Part shown: positions 17,191 through 26,267 of the stretch, in pieces
Layout of the letters: each line of letters begins with the position of its first letter
Position numbering within the stretch: position 1 is the stretch's first letter
Source: Lachnospiraceae bacterium
Lineage (GTDB): Bacteria; Bacillota; Clostridia; Lachnospirales; Lachnospiraceae
Direction: 5' to 3'
Assembly (NCBI GenBank): GCA_014804485.1
Contig: JAAUZT010000043.1
Span: 1 to 51,378, forward strand
Length of the DNA stretch: 51,378 nt
Position numbers and translations under genes: made by a program
Notes under the pieces: generated by a model
The model's database searches: none
Seen by the model: the letters and a program-made list of their open reading frames with translations, nothing else
Told to the model about the DNA's origin: nothing

Positions 17191-18642
17191 TTATTGCTTA
17201 GTTATATATTTCTGCAGTCTGCTTTGTGGTTTCTCCGGTATTGTATATACCAACCGGTTTCCTTCCAACAGGGGTTTAAGAAATTTACGTGTCATATATG
17301 TTAAGTTTTTATAACCTATATATTCAGCAATATCTTTTTTTGTCCGGGCAACTTTACAATATTCAAGTATTTTGTCCTCAACAGCATTCTGCAACACTTG
17401 GTCACTGACTTGGTCACTGACTTGGTCACTGACTTGGTCACTGACCATTGGACCGAGCTTCATCGTTGCTTTGTCATTCAGCGGAATAATGGTTTTGAAA
17501 ATATCTCCTTCTACAAATTGCGGTGTTCCTCCAGAATATAGTTTTGTAAATTTATAAGTATTCCGCATACCGGAACCCAACTCATCCGCAAGCCCGATTT
17601 CCCGAAACACTTTAGAAATTGCAGGATTCTTAGGAAATGGTTCAAATGTATTCAGGTTTAAATTTCCATACCCATGCGTTCTATTGCTATTTTCTGCAAA
17701 TATACGGTCTTTCTCAATTACCATTTTAGCTACATAACCACTTGAATAATCACGATGCGCTAAACTGTTAGATATAATTTCTCTTAAAATTGCATCTCTG
17801 GCACTAACTGACTGCATTCCGTCCAAAACAAACGGATCATTCAAATGTTTTTTTGCAAACTCACTCATTCTGTCATAGCTGTCCAGCAAATTGGTAACAA
17901 TTACATCCCGGTCATCATATCGATCCAAATTATACACCCTGAAAATCATATCTGTTTTATGCTGCGGAAGCGCTGACATGATGGTTGTGTCTTTGCCAAA
18001 CAGCAAAATTGCTGCCAGTGTAATTCCTTCCCTTCGGCTTTCACGGTCTAAAAGAATAAGTCCAGCACTTCTCAGTAATTCCTCATCATCCATAGATAAC
18101 CACGTATGATTATTACTCCTTGCACGTGTCATCTTTCTGACACGGTCTATTAAATCCGAGCGAAGTACATCCATTCCCCATTCAGGAAATACCTTATTAA
18201 CAAAATATGTGCCCTGTTTTCGTGCATATAGTTTATAAACAAGCTCTTCATTATCTGTTATATCTATATCCGATTCATTATTTCTATCATAAATCCGTCC
18301 GGAACATCTGCATACCTGTGAGCCTGCCGGCACATAAATATGCAATATCCTTTTTCCCTGAAGCTCACATTCTTTTGGTGTTAAAAACAAAGGTGGATAC
18401 ATTTTATTGGCATTGTTAATTGCTGTTACAAAATCCTTTTTCATTTTTTCAATACAATGCGGCTCAATACCAAGTATCTCTCCATTATCATTAATTCCCA
18501 TAAAAATATGCCCGCCATCACGATTGGAAAATGCACAGATACTCTCATAAACATCTTTTGTAATATCCGCCGTGGATTTTTTGAACTCTGTTATATGGCC
18601 TTCTCCCCTGCCAATAATCTCCAGTAATGCTTTCTCATCCAA
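17191..18642 (-). CDS. AlbA_2/Schlafen-like ATP-binding protein
   Basis: A 483-residue protein. Residues 1-120 form an AlbA_2 (Schlafen-like, PF04326) domain: EGHITEFKKSTADI, ICAFSNRDGGHIFMGIND. Residues 250-400 carry a GHKL-like HATPase_c_4 region (AHRDYSSGYVAKMVIEKDRI, GLADELGSGMRNTYKF). A Ser-Asp-Gln-Val repeat and a C-terminal winged helix (YCKVARTKKDIAEYIGYKNL) follow. Such proteins are annotated as RecG-like or as regulators and often occur in defense or mobile regions; the function here is unknown. The start is TTG with GAGGAG nine bases upstream. It lies within a duplicated-end cargo module. Confidence 0.85.
   Translation of the reverse strand: MDEKALLEIIGRGEGHITEFKKSTADITKDVYESICAFSNRDGGHIFMGINDNGEILGIEPHCIEKMKKDFVTAINNANKMYPPLFLTPKECELQGKRILHIYVPAGSQVCRCSGRIYDRNNESDIDITDNEELVYKLYARKQGTYFVNKVFPEWGMDVLRSDLIDRVRKMTRARSNNHTWLSMDDEELLRSAGLILLDRESRREGITLAAILLFGKDTTIMSALPQHKTDMIFRVYNLDRYDDRDVIVTNLLDSYDRMSEFAKKHLNDPFVLDGMQSVSARDAILREIISNSLAHRDYSSGYVAKMVIEKDRIFAENSNRTHGYGNLNLNTFEPFPKNPAISKVFREIGLADELGSGMRNTYKFTKLYSGGTPQFVEGDIFKTIIPLNDKATMKLGPMVSDQVSDQVSDQVSDQVLQNAVEDKILEYCKVARTKKDIAEYIGYKNLTYMTRKFLKPLLEGNRLVYTIPEKPQSRLQKYITKQ
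17397..17444. repeat. four perfect 12-bp tandem repeats inside a gene
   Basis: The unit CTTGGTCACTGA occurs four times with no changes. On the coding strand it encodes repeated Ser-Asp-Gln-Val between the HATPase and winged-helix parts of the AlbA_2 protein. Copies differ by whole codons, so number changes keep the frame. Confidence 0.95.
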
Positions 18643-18970
18643 ACAATTTCACTCCTCTCTACATTTCCACCATATCAGCAAAGCAATTTTAACATACTAC
18701 GTAATTAAGTTCTTCTTAATATTATTCCTAAATTTGTGTCACTTAAATTATATCTTAGCTGTTGTTTTAAAACAATTAGAACTTACCATTTTCTCTATAC
18801 AGTATCTGCTACAAAACGATAAATAACTCAATATGATCTGCTTGAATTACCAATTCGCTGCCCATACCTCTCTTTCCACTCTTCCGATGTCAATCGAGGT
18901 GTATGCCAAGTTGCCGAAAATCGCTTTGTCTTTCCCTGTAAATAATAATCACAAATAATAGGTGATAAAT
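18643..18970. other. intergenic scar between AlbA_2 and XRE genes
   Basis: 328 AT-rich bases with no intact gene. The only recognisable content is the lipoprotein gene tail at 18828-18908. Confidence 0.6.
18828..18908 (-). pseudogene. fragment: 3' end of a lipoprotein gene
   Basis: The frame reads HTPRLTSEEWKERYG and then differs to a stop at 18828. The intact lipoprotein at 20716 ends with HTPRLTSEEWGEVYGGE. A 26-base core (18883-18908 versus 20747-20772) is identical. No start or remainder of the gene is present, so this is a relic of a second copy. Confidence 0.8.
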
Positions 18971-19213
18971 ATGGCTATTATTTTAAGATTAGATAGAGTT
19001 ATGGCAGATAGAAAAATTTCATTGAATGATTTAGCTGAACAAGTAGGAATAGCAAATGTAAACTTATCTAAAATAAAAACCGGAAAGGTAAGCGCTATCC
19101 GGTTTTCTACATTAAATGCGATATGTGATGTATTGGATTGTCAACCGGGAGATATATTAGAATTTCAAAAAGACCAATCTGATAACAAAACTAACCCAGT
19201 TTACCAACAATAG
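18971..19213 (+). CDS. small XRE/Cro-family regulator
   Basis: An 80-residue HTH protein (LRLDRVMADRKISLNDLAEQ, then GIANVNLSKIKTGK as the recognition helix) of the YozG/Cro type with a short charged tail. GGTGA lies just before the ATG at 18971. It lies between the lipoprotein relic and the LysR relic, and may regulate one of the neighbouring cargo genes. It is AT-richer than its surroundings, in line with transfer. Confidence 0.88.
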   Translation: MAIILRLDRVMADRKISLNDLAEQVGIANVNLSKIKTGKVSAIRFSTLNAICDVLDCQPGDILEFQKDQSDNKTNPVYQQ

Positions 19214-19272
19214 AATATCTGCTGTTTCGCTGGCGGGTAATCAAGGCGCAACAGCCTTGTTGTTTTGAGATT

Positions 19273-19445
19273 GGCATGGGATATGCTGTCTGTTTCGATA
19301 AGATCATAAATGTTTCGGGTGCAAGCAGCCTCTGCTTCCGCCCGCTTGCATCGCAGATGGAAGTTGGGATGAGCCTTGTCTGGAAAAAGTATCAGGTATT
19401 CACAAAGGCTGCCGAAAAATTCCTGTTAACGTGCCGGGAAATGTT
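19273..19445 (+). pseudogene. fragment: 3' end of the LysR gene (repeat copy B)
   Basis: About 97% identical to 16957-17129. The reading frame GYAVCFDKIINVS to CREM is kept, but the first two-thirds of the gene and the stop are missing. The preceding bases show no LysR sequence. Confidence 0.92.
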
Positions 19446-20601
19446 TCCCTCGCTCCACAGCCATATCCTGTAATTCCTCTATCCGTATGTTCACCGCATT
19501 TACTATGGCTTCTATACGCTCTTCATCCATATATTCGGAAGAGGCAAATACATCGCGGATATCGTCCTCCAGCATTATAAGCTGTTCAAACGGTATCCAG
19601 CTATAATCTGATACAAGCTCCATCTGCCTGCCGGCATCTGCATAAAAGGGTTTTGTTTCCACAGGATCATAGCCGTTAATATTCCTTGTCAGTTTATCAT
19701 GCCATAGGCTTGTTCCGCTGTCAAATACAGGTGCCGCTCCTATCCACTCCAATGTATTGACATTTCGCACCACTCCGAAATTACCGAAATGACGGTCCGT
19801 ATTTGCCAGCAGATAGTCGAACACCAACAGATAGTCAAGAAACTCTCTCATGCATGGAATGCCTAACTGACCGCATGCCTGTATAAAATGTTCGTATGCA
19901 GAATTCCGGCTGCTCTTTTTCAGGCTCCGGTTTATGCTTACCGCACTCACCAATTCCGTGTCTGTATTGATAAAATCTTCACATACACTATACGGAGCCT
20001 TGTTTTCCCATAACAGGGAATAACTCACATAATTCCGACATCCTAACCTCCGGTGCAGCTTTGTAGCCACAACTTCATTTAACGGCTCCTGCATATAAGG
20101 ATTGCTTCCGGCTTTGATCAAACATCTCTTCCCATTTACGATCTTCCATTTCTTTTTTAACCATCCGTCCGATGTATTACACGGTGACATCATATCTAAT
20201 CCCTGTCCATTCACCGGTTGTTCAAACAAAATATTTCCTACATCATCCGAAAATTTATTCTCAAAAAAATTAACCGCGGACCACGCTAATTCACTGTCCG
20301 CCGGCCTCATCCAATATTGGTCTGACAGGCTTAACCCATAGCATTTCATCAAAAGCTGTTCCGGCCGGTTCACGTTCATCTTCTCAAGCGCAGACCGTAT
20401 TCCGGAACGACTTGCCGGAATTGCCCTGCCATACCACCATTCATTTAAATCCCTTTTATTGGGGATTCCCTTTCCGGTACCAATGCCGACCGGAAGATAC
20501 TTTAGATCCAGCGGAGCTAATACTCTGGTAATTGCTGCCGTGTCATCATCAAGCTCCAAATCCACGACCGGCACATTTTTGTTCATCAGTGTACATTTCA
20601 T
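19426..20601 (-). CDS. HipA-like serine/threonine kinase
   Basis: A 391-residue HipA-related kinase. The C-terminal lobe holds the catalytic loop LLANTDRHFGNFGVVRN and the metal motif PVFDSGTSLW; an ATP-lysine candidate is in LIKAGSNPYMQEP. The N-terminal lobe differs from E. coli HipA, so it fits the single-gene HipA-like group. No HipB is adjacent; the XRE protein at 18971 is on the other strand. AGAGGTG precedes the ATG. Its last seven codons and stop lie inside the LysR fragment, so its natural C-terminus may be altered. Confidence 0.82.
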   Translation of the reverse strand: MKCTLMNKNVPVVDLELDDDTAAITRVLAPLDLKYLPVGIGTGKGIPNKRDLNEWWYGRAIPASRSGIRSALEKMNVNRPEQLLMKCYGLSLSDQYWMRPADSELAWSAVNFFENKFSDDVGNILFEQPVNGQGLDMMSPCNTSDGWLKKKWKIVNGKRCLIKAGSNPYMQEPLNEVVATKLHRRLGCRNYVSYSLLWENKAPYSVCEDFINTDTELVSAVSINRSLKKSSRNSAYEHFIQACGQLGIPCMREFLDYLLVFDYLLANTDRHFGNFGVVRNVNTLEWIGAAPVFDSGTSLWHDKLTRNINGYDPVETKPFYADAGRQMELVSDYSWIPFEQLIMLEDDIRDVFASSEYMDEERIEAIVNAVNIRIEELQDMAVERGKHFPAR

Positions 20602-20715
20602 AAGTTCACCTCTTCTAACAAATAGTATGCCATATATTTTTAGCTGTAACAATCTCTTTTTCGTGTTCTTGCTTGCAATGGGAAAACTGCAATCTACGAA
20701 ATAAAGAAATATCCA

Positions 20716-21963
20716 CTATTCACCTCCATACACCTCTCCCCATTCCTCCGATGTCAATCGAGGTGTATGCCATGTTTTCTCCTCATTATCTTCTGATGAA
20801 ATAATCCGGTTGGACACATACTGTACCCCTCCGTTATCCAACGAGCGGACTGTCACCTCGTGGGAATATACTTTAGAATCCCCGGCATAGGGATATACCA
20901 CGTTGACCGTAAGTGTTATGGTTTCGTCGCTGTTATTCATATACCCGACCACTTCCGAATATGGATATTCCGGGTACTCCGCTTCATAAAATCCTCTCGG
21001 CTTATATTCATAGGCTGCATATTCTGAATAATACGTCGTTTTGGACTGTAATGTCTTGCTGTCAATATTAAAATATGCCATAATGACACTTTCAAATTCA
21101 TCCTCGGGAATCCGATAAACAGCGCCTACTCCCAAATTATCGTCCACAACGTACGGCACATGCTCCGCATTTACTTTCGTATAGAAAATGTCATACAAAT
21201 CATAGAAATTAAGTTCTCTGAAATCATCTTCACTCCAATCCACAAGAAACATATTATTCCGCTCGTAACCGATCGGCAAAAGATATTTCCTGTTCAACTC
21301 TCTGTATCCCTCATCTAACGGCTGTACTCGCAATGCGGTATACGTCTCCGCCCCGCTCAACGTAAGCACATATGATTCTTCCGAAAACCAGACCCCGGAA
21401 AACATCAGATAGCCCTCATTCGTATAATTCCACTGCTCCGCCCGATAACTCCCCGTAACCGCTCTACACATTTTTCCATTCTCATATTTGTAATAGCTTC
21501 TGGACACATCTACATTTCCGTCTTTGGTCTGCAAATCGTATTTTACGAATCCGCCTGAATAATCCACTTCAATAATCGTTATTTCGTCCTGCTCCCATGC
21601 CTCCACCATTTTGCAGAATAAAATTACCTGCTCTGCTTCAGTCATATCGATCTGGTTTCTGCTGTCAACAGCTGGATAACCATTTTCTCCAAATTGATTT
21701 ACGATACTACGAACCGTTTCCAAATCGGTTATTCTATTTTCTGCCGCTGCTTTGTTATATAGATCTAGGCAGATGTCTGCTATATCCTTTTCATTCCCCT
21801 GAGAATTCTCCGGAATGTTCTGGGCCTCGATTGCAGTTTCAGTTTCATCAAGTTGTGTTTCTTCTGAGAGTGTATCACTACATCCTGAAAGTTGGATTAT
21901 CAGTATAACGCTAATTACTATTAAAGCACTCTTGCAAAACCACGCTGTCTTTTGGCATAACAT
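20716..21963 (-). CDS. large lipoprotein of unknown function
   Basis: A 415-residue secreted lipoprotein with lipobox LSGC (Cys28) followed by an acidic linker. The mature part is rich in Tyr and Glu, with many beta strands (GYLMFSGVWFSEESYVL, ENGKMCRAVTGSYR). I do not recognise a family. AAAGGAG precedes the ATG. Its 3' end is duplicated at 18828-18908. It lies 114 bases upstream of the HipA-like gene on the same strand. Confidence 0.8.
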   Translation of the reverse strand: MLCQKTAWFCKSALIVISVILIIQLSGCSDTLSEETQLDETETAIEAQNIPENSQGNEKDIADICLDLYNKAAAENRITDLETVRSIVNQFGENGYPAVDSRNQIDMTEAEQVILFCKMVEAWEQDEITIIEVDYSGGFVKYDLQTKDGNVDVSRSYYKYENGKMCRAVTGSYRAEQWNYTNEGYLMFSGVWFSEESYVLTLSGAETYTALRVQPLDEGYRELNRKYLLPIGYERNNMFLVDWSEDDFRELNFYDLYDIFYTKVNAEHVPYVVDDNLGVGAVYRIPEDEFESVIMAYFNIDSKTLQSKTTYYSEYAAYEYKPRGFYEAEYPEYPYSEVVGYMNNSDETITLTVNVVYPYAGDSKVYSHEVTVRSLDNGGVQYVSNRIISSEDNEEKTWHTPRLTSEEWGEVYGGE

Positions 21964-22298
21964 GAGTGTTGTCTCCTTTTTTCTTTTGCATGGGTATGTT
22001 TTTTCGGTACATATTATCGTTTATAAATATTACATGTGTAAAATTGGCATACAAAAATTTTTCAATATAGAAGACACTGTTACACTTTCTAAATATTACA
22101 TTGGTAAGATTTTGGATCCATGTTGATTTAATCGGTATCTGCTAATTAAGCATTCTCTAATTATTATGTAAAGATTTTTTGCAAATACTTGAATAATCTG
22201 CATGCAAGCTGGAATAATGCGCAAAAAACAATTAAATAACCCCTAGGTTGATCAATCGAATCACAGTGCACATTGATCGGTAGACAGCTTGTTGTTTA
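21964..22298. other. intergenic region between lipoprotein genes
   Basis: 335 AT-rich bases with no convincing ORF. A split inverted repeat, GATCAAT and ATTGATC with a 15-base gap, lies near 22250-22280. No strong terminator is seen. Confidence 0.5.
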
Positions 22299-23237
22299 TT
22301 ATAAATTCTTTTCAAATAAATTGCCTGAACTATCAATAATATAAATTTGCTTCTCATTAATAAAAGTATACTCAGGTAAAGTGTCACAAGGAATTTCGCT
22401 GTCTAACGTCCAGCTATTGCCAGCGTTATCTGTTACAAAAAGTTCATAGACTGCATTTTCTCTTACCACTTTTAGTATAATTATCCCATTTTGTTTATTA
22501 TCACTATAAAACACAGGTGTGTACCCATCTACATATTTCACCTCTTCTGTTCTGGGAAATATCTCTATAGTTTCCCAGGTTTCAGCTCCATCGGTTGTTT
22601 GATATAGATAGCTGTCAGTACCATGATAGGTCACAGCTATATTTATTGTTTCATTGTCGATCACAGTAATTCCTTGTGGATACCCTGAAATTGTATTTGT
22701 TAATTCTTCCGTAAGTGAAAATGTCTGTCCACCATCACCGGTAAAAAACAAAAGCTTTGTCATCTGACCGAGTGCCGGAGTAGAACAGTATAAAAGGTAT
22801 CCCTCCCTATCATTTGCAAAACTGATAAATATGCTGCCGGCATCACAGTTTTCAGAATAATCTCCATATTTTATTAGTGTCTGATTCCAATTGTTACCGC
22901 CATCTCTTGTATATTCGACTATTAGATGCTCATTGTCTGATGAAAAATAAGTTATATATGCGAGTTGTTCATTTATAAATGCGGCATTTGCATATCCATC
23001 CGTAAAACCATTTACATTCTCTAAAACTTTAACTGGTTTAAAATTTTCTAAACCATTTTCGGTAAAAAGAATTTCGTTTTCAAATGATAATCCCCATGCG
23101 CTTTTCGCATTACACATATAAAGTTGTTTTAATTTATATGGACACTCAATTGATTTACAATCTCTGTTATTACAAGATACTAATAAAAGGCAGCAAAAGA
23201 GTATTAGTAAAATTTCAAATTTTTTTGTTATCATCAT
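22299..23237 (-). CDS. lipoprotein with BNR/YCF48-like beta-propeller repeats
   Basis: A 312-residue lipoprotein (lipobox LVSC, Cys22). The mature part repeats a sialidase-like Asp-box pattern: TRDGGNNWNQ, TGDGGQTF, TTDGAETWE and TDNAGNSWT, spaced about 50-60 residues, as in photosynthesis-type YCF48 or BNR propellers. It probably acts as a surface binding module; no catalytic residues of sialidases are evident. Starts at the ATG pair 23237/23234 with AAAGGA upstream. The gene is AT-rich compared with most of the window. Confidence 0.78.
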   Translation of the reverse strand: MMITKKFEILLILFCCLLLVSCNNRDCKSIECPYKLKQLYMCNAKSAWGLSFENEILFTENGLENFKPVKVLENVNGFTDGYANAAFINEQLAYITYFSSDNEHLIVEYTRDGGNNWNQTLIKYGDYSENCDAGSIFISFANDREGYLLYCSTPALGQMTKLLFFTGDGGQTFSLTEELTNTISGYPQGITVIDNETINIAVTYHGTDSYLYQTTDGAETWETIEIFPRTEEVKYVDGYTPVFYSDNKQNGIIILKVVRENAVYELFVTDNAGNSWTLDSEIPCDTLPEYTFINEKQIYIIDSSGNLFEKNL

Positions 23238-23268
23238 AATTTTTCCTTTATTTGAAAGATTAATGAAA

Positions 23269-23296
23269 GCCCCCAAATCTGTTTGGACTTGGAGGC
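23269..23296 (-). terminator. terminator of the toxin-antitoxin unit
   Basis: GCCTCCAA and TTGGGGGC form an 8-bp stem (one G-U) followed by a short T-rich run, about 50 bases after the toxin reading frame. Confidence 0.45.
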
Positions 23297-23341
23297 ATTA
23301 TTCCAACCATCTATACTTCAAATGCTTTCATTTCTTCTATA

Positions 23342-23675
23342 TCATTCTCTAAAGATTCTCAAAATCTTTTCCTTGCTGTCAACCAGCATATGAAAAACTC
23401 TCAATATGTATACGGTCTGCTCCCTCTCATTAATCAGAAAGTAAATCTTATAATTTTTATAATACGTCTTTCTGATACCATACCTTGCCAGCTCTTCATC
23501 TTCATCCAATTCATGACTTTGGGGGGAACAGACTGAGACTGTTAATTACCTTCTTAAATCCTCTTACCATATTAATTGCAGTTTCTGGAGACTTCAGTTC
23601 AAAAGCAATGTAGTCTGTCTGATCTGCAATATCCTCTTCTGCTAATGGCAGAGTAATCACCTTATACTCTATCAT
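23342..23675 (-). pseudogene. RelE/ParE-family toxin, frameshifted
   Basis: The first frame gives a RelE/ParE start (MIEYKVITLPLAEEDIADQT, GFKKVINSLSLF) and stops at PPKS. In the next frame the family's C-terminus continues: HELDEDEELARYGIRKTYYK and NYKIYFLINEREQTVYILRV. The break lies in a run of six C on the coding strand (23520-23526); removing one base restores a protein of about 110 residues. Either the toxin is inactivated or the read has a homopolymer error. It overlaps its antitoxin gene by 14 bases. Confidence 0.85.
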
Positions 23676-23832
23676 CGGAATACCTTGTCTCCAGTTCTTC
23701 AAAGAATTCGTTACAGTCTCGACCTTTTCCTGCTGCGATATCACGGTAGCTTTCCATTACCATCTCTCGTATCTGTTTCTGGTTTTCATCTATTTCTCTC
23801 CGATAATCTAAAGCCTGTTGTGCCGGACTCAT
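23662..23832 (-). CDS. antitoxin of the RelE/ParE pair
   Basis: A 56-residue helical protein (SPAQQALDYRREIDENQKQI, DCNEFFEELETRYSDD) placed exactly where an antitoxin is expected. GAGGTGA before the ATG fixes the start at 23832. It should bind the toxin and its own promoter. Its 3' end overlaps the toxin start, typical of such operons. Its family cannot be named with confidence. Confidence 0.75.
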   Translation of the reverse strand: MSPAQQALDYRREIDENQKQIREMVMESYRDIAAGKGRDCNEFFEELETRYSDDRV

Positions 23833-23977
23833 ACAAATCACCTCTTTCTTTTCTCGGGTTTTCTGTGACTTCCGCTTACGCTTCACTCACAAAAAACACC
23901 TCGCGGAAGCACCTTCTGAACAGTTACCTTTTCTCTATAAATTTAGTATACTCAAAAACGATCTGCAATACAAGAAA

Positions 23978-24160
23978 TTAATGTTCAAAAATTTCTTTCC
24001 AGTCATAAATTCCCCTTATTTCCACAATTTTCTCTGCCGGAACACAATAAGTATCTTCCAGCCTAATCATCGGATTAGACATACACGAAGTAATTGCCGT
24101 CTTTTTGTAACCCACGTAGCATAACAGATACTGTATAATTTTTTTGTCTTCTCCTGACAT
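23978..24160 (-). CDS. small protein coupled to the chemoreceptor gene
   Basis: A 60-residue ORF whose ATG lies one base after the stop of the chemoreceptor gene, with no ribosome binding site of its own, so translation would depend on coupling. It contains three cysteines and ends in KIVEIRGIYDWKEIFEH. I do not recognise it. It could be a remnant of a larger gene. Confidence 0.45.
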   Translation of the reverse strand: MSGEDKKIIQYLLCYVGYKKTAITSCMSNPMIRLEDTYCVPAEKIVEIRGIYDWKEIFEH

Positions 24161-24161
24161 G

Positions 24162-25724
24162 TTATATGGATGCATGAGACAAGGCCAGCAGTTCCTCCGC
24201 AATACCTTTTACCCTTGTAAATGACTCTTCGGTCAACCCCGTGATTTCTCCTTCATTGTTGGCATCATCCACGATCTCATCAGCCCTGCTCTTAAAGTTT
24301 GAAACAATTTCATCCAGAGAAAGAGCCATATCGCGTACCTGTTCACTATGCGACCTGGTTTTGTCGCTGCGCGCTACGATCTGTTCCGTCATGGTTATGG
24401 AATTCTTCTGCATGTCCCCCAAAGATTCTGCTTTGGTCTTGGCATCTAAGATTTTTTCAATTCCCGACTCAACAGATAAACGATTCTGCTCATTGATAGA
24501 TTTTACCCCCTCCAGCCTGGCTTGGATCTTGGGTACCAATTCCTGAATGGAATTACTTGCTGCTTTGGACTGTTCGGCCAGCTGCTGTACGTTATCCGCC
24601 ACAACTGCAAAGCCTTTGCCCTGTTCTCCGGCCCGTGCCGCTTCAATGCTTGCATTTAAAGCCAAAAGGTTGGTCTGCGCAGAAATCCCAGAAATCTGTC
24701 CCACAAAATTAGTGATCTCATCGAATTCATTCTCCAACTGGCTGATAGATGTCCCTGTCTGATTTGCCGTTTCTTTGATCTGATGCATGGAATCCACTGC
24801 CACATCCATCGTCTTGATAAATCCTAAAGTATGGTTGGTAACATCCTCTGATATCCTGAACATTTCTTTGGTATTTTGATAAATACCATCGATAGCCTCT
24901 GACATCTCCGAGACACTTTCCTGAATACGTTCCACCTGATTACGGCTTTCATCACAATCTGCTGATGTATCACGGGCAGAAGAAACGATCTGTTCATTGG
25001 CACGCCTTGAGTTCTCCAGATTCTCCTCCACATCTCCCACCATAGTGACCAGCTCCTCAGAAGCAGATTCACACTTTTTGAGAAGTTCAGCCATCTGCAT
25101 ACCTTCCTGCTCTTTTTTGGTCTTTTCCAAAAGCGTGTTTTTGATGTAATTCAAGACAGCATTAAATGCCACCAGTGCCATGATTCTGGGAAATACAAAG
25201 AACAAAATAATATTTACAATATTCGTATTAATGGTAAGAGTATCTGCAAAAAGTTTTTCTGCTTCCCTGGCTGAGGTTGTAGTAGTCAAAAGTAATGTGT
25301 TGGCATCACACAGTCCCCAATAATATCCGCCGACAACTGAGAGGAAGAAACCGCCAATGGTCAATACAAAAGTAAAGGTTTTATACTTTTTCTCAGTATA
25401 GACGATGGAAGTTACCATAGGAAAAATCATAAAGAGGGATGCATGATAAGCCAGTTCCATATTGGCAAAGGAAATCATAGCCACCAGCAAAAAAAGCATG
25501 ATGTAGTTGGCTGCCGCCTTCTCAAAACCAATTACATATTTAGCGGCATGTCCCAGCACCAAAAATATAGCGACACCAATGAGAGCGCTGTTCATAATGG
25601 TCTGATCCACTATAAAGATGTGCAGCACGTTCAAAATCCATGCTATGACCAAGACAATAAATGCGACGCGCATACATTTCAACGAATAGTTATTCGCTTT
25701 TTTAAACTCAACCTCGTTTACCAT
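24162..25724 (-). CDS. methyl-accepting protein with six membrane helices
   Basis: A 520-residue receptor. About six membrane helices occupy residues 20-200 with no extracellular ligand domain and no HAMP. The linker is coiled-coil. The signalling tip ([20 protein letters not shown]) is standard. Such multi-spanning receptors may sense membrane-soluble or energy signals; the ligand is unknown. The ATG at 25724 has a G-run about ten bases upstream and is preferred to 25733, which is too close to it. Confidence 0.88.
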   Translation of the reverse strand: MVNEVEFKKANNYSLKCMRVAFIVLVIAWILNVLHIFIVDQTIMNSALIGVAIFLVLGHAAKYVIGFEKAAANYIMLFLLVAMISFANMELAYHASLFMIFPMVTSIVYTEKKYKTFTFVLTIGGFFLSVVGGYYWGLCDANTLLLTTTTSAREAEKLFADTLTINTNIVNIILFFVFPRIMALVAFNAVLNYIKNTLLEKTKKEQEGMQMAELLKKCESASEELVTMVGDVEENLENSRRANEQIVSSARDTSADCDESRNQVERIQESVSEMSEAIDGIYQNTKEMFRISEDVTNHTLGFIKTMDVAVDSMHQIKETANQTGTSISQLENEFDEITNFVGQISGISAQTNLLALNASIEAARAGEQGKGFAVVADNVQQLAEQSKAASNSIQELVPKIQARLEGVKSINEQNRLSVESGIEKILDAKTKAESLGDMQKNSITMTEQIVARSDKTRSHSEQVRDMALSLDEIVSNFKSRADEIVDDANNEGEITGLTEESFTRVKGIAEELLALSHASI

Positions 25725-25757
25725 ATTTATCATTCCCCCGTATTCTTCTATTTATCT

Positions 25758-25806
25758 AATAAGAAAAACCAATAGAATCCCGTGTGGAGCTATTGGTTTT
25801 CTTATT
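25758..25806 (-). terminator. terminator between small membrane gene and chemoreceptor
   Basis: AATAAG/CTTATT and CCAATAG/CTATTGG form a long stem joined through A/T runs, with a loop of 14 bases. It lies 40 bases after the stop of the small membrane gene. Confidence 0.65.
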
Positions 25807-25846
25807 ATTTCGTATCTATCAAATTAGTCCTCTGCCGCTGTTCTTC

Positions 25847-26014
25847 TTATTCTTTCGCTTTATCCGTTTCCTTTTTTCTTCTCAGGATCACGATCACAAC
25901 CACTATGATAACAGCCGCTATGACCGCCAGCCAGATAAAGCAGCAGACACTTAAGAAGGTCGGGCAGATATGGCACAGCCCGCACTTCGTGTCTCCGTCC
26001 TGCGCATGAGCCAT
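25847..26014 (-). CDS. 55-residue Cys-rich single-pass membrane protein
   Basis: An ORF below common length cut-offs. It reads MAHAQDGDTKCGLCHICPTF and continues with LSVCC, a Leu/Ile/Val helix of about 20 residues and a basic RRKKE tail. The pattern CxxCxxCP followed by CC, one helix and a stop-transfer is well formed. An in-frame TGA lies four codons upstream. AAAGGAG is 17 bases before the ATG, further than usual. A strong terminator follows. It may bind metal or a cluster at the membrane; that is inference. Confidence 0.6.
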   Translation of the reverse strand: MAHAQDGDTKCGLCHICPTFLSVCCFIWLAVIAAVIIVVVIVILRRKKETDKAKE

Positions 26015-26235
26015 ATTGCTTGCTCAAAATTCTCCTTTCCTCTGCCATGTCTTGTCAACTCCTTATTAACGTTTTTAGTAATTTTTTTAAGTTTCGGTAA
26101 GTTTACTGTATCAAAGAAAAAATAACAATAGCTATGGTACAATTCGCACTTTCTGAGGTGCAGATTGCAATTTTTAGCGAAAAGAGTACACTTTCAACCT
26201 TAATAACATTATTCTACAATATTTTTCAATTAAAA

Positions 26236-26267
26236 AAACGTCAGGTAAAAATTGTTACCTGACGTTT
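26236..26267 (-). terminator. intrinsic terminator
   Basis: AAACGTCAGGTAA and its exact complement surround a six-base loop, followed on the minus strand by a run of seven T. It should end transcripts from the methyltransferase gene. Confidence 0.8.

Noticed and set aside
17397..17444. CRISPR-like tandem repeats
   Set aside because: Units are 12 bases with no spacers and lie inside a coding frame.
18971..20601. HipB-HipA pair formed by the XRE and HipA-like genes
   Set aside because: The genes are on opposite strands with a LysR fragment between them, unlike hipBA operons.
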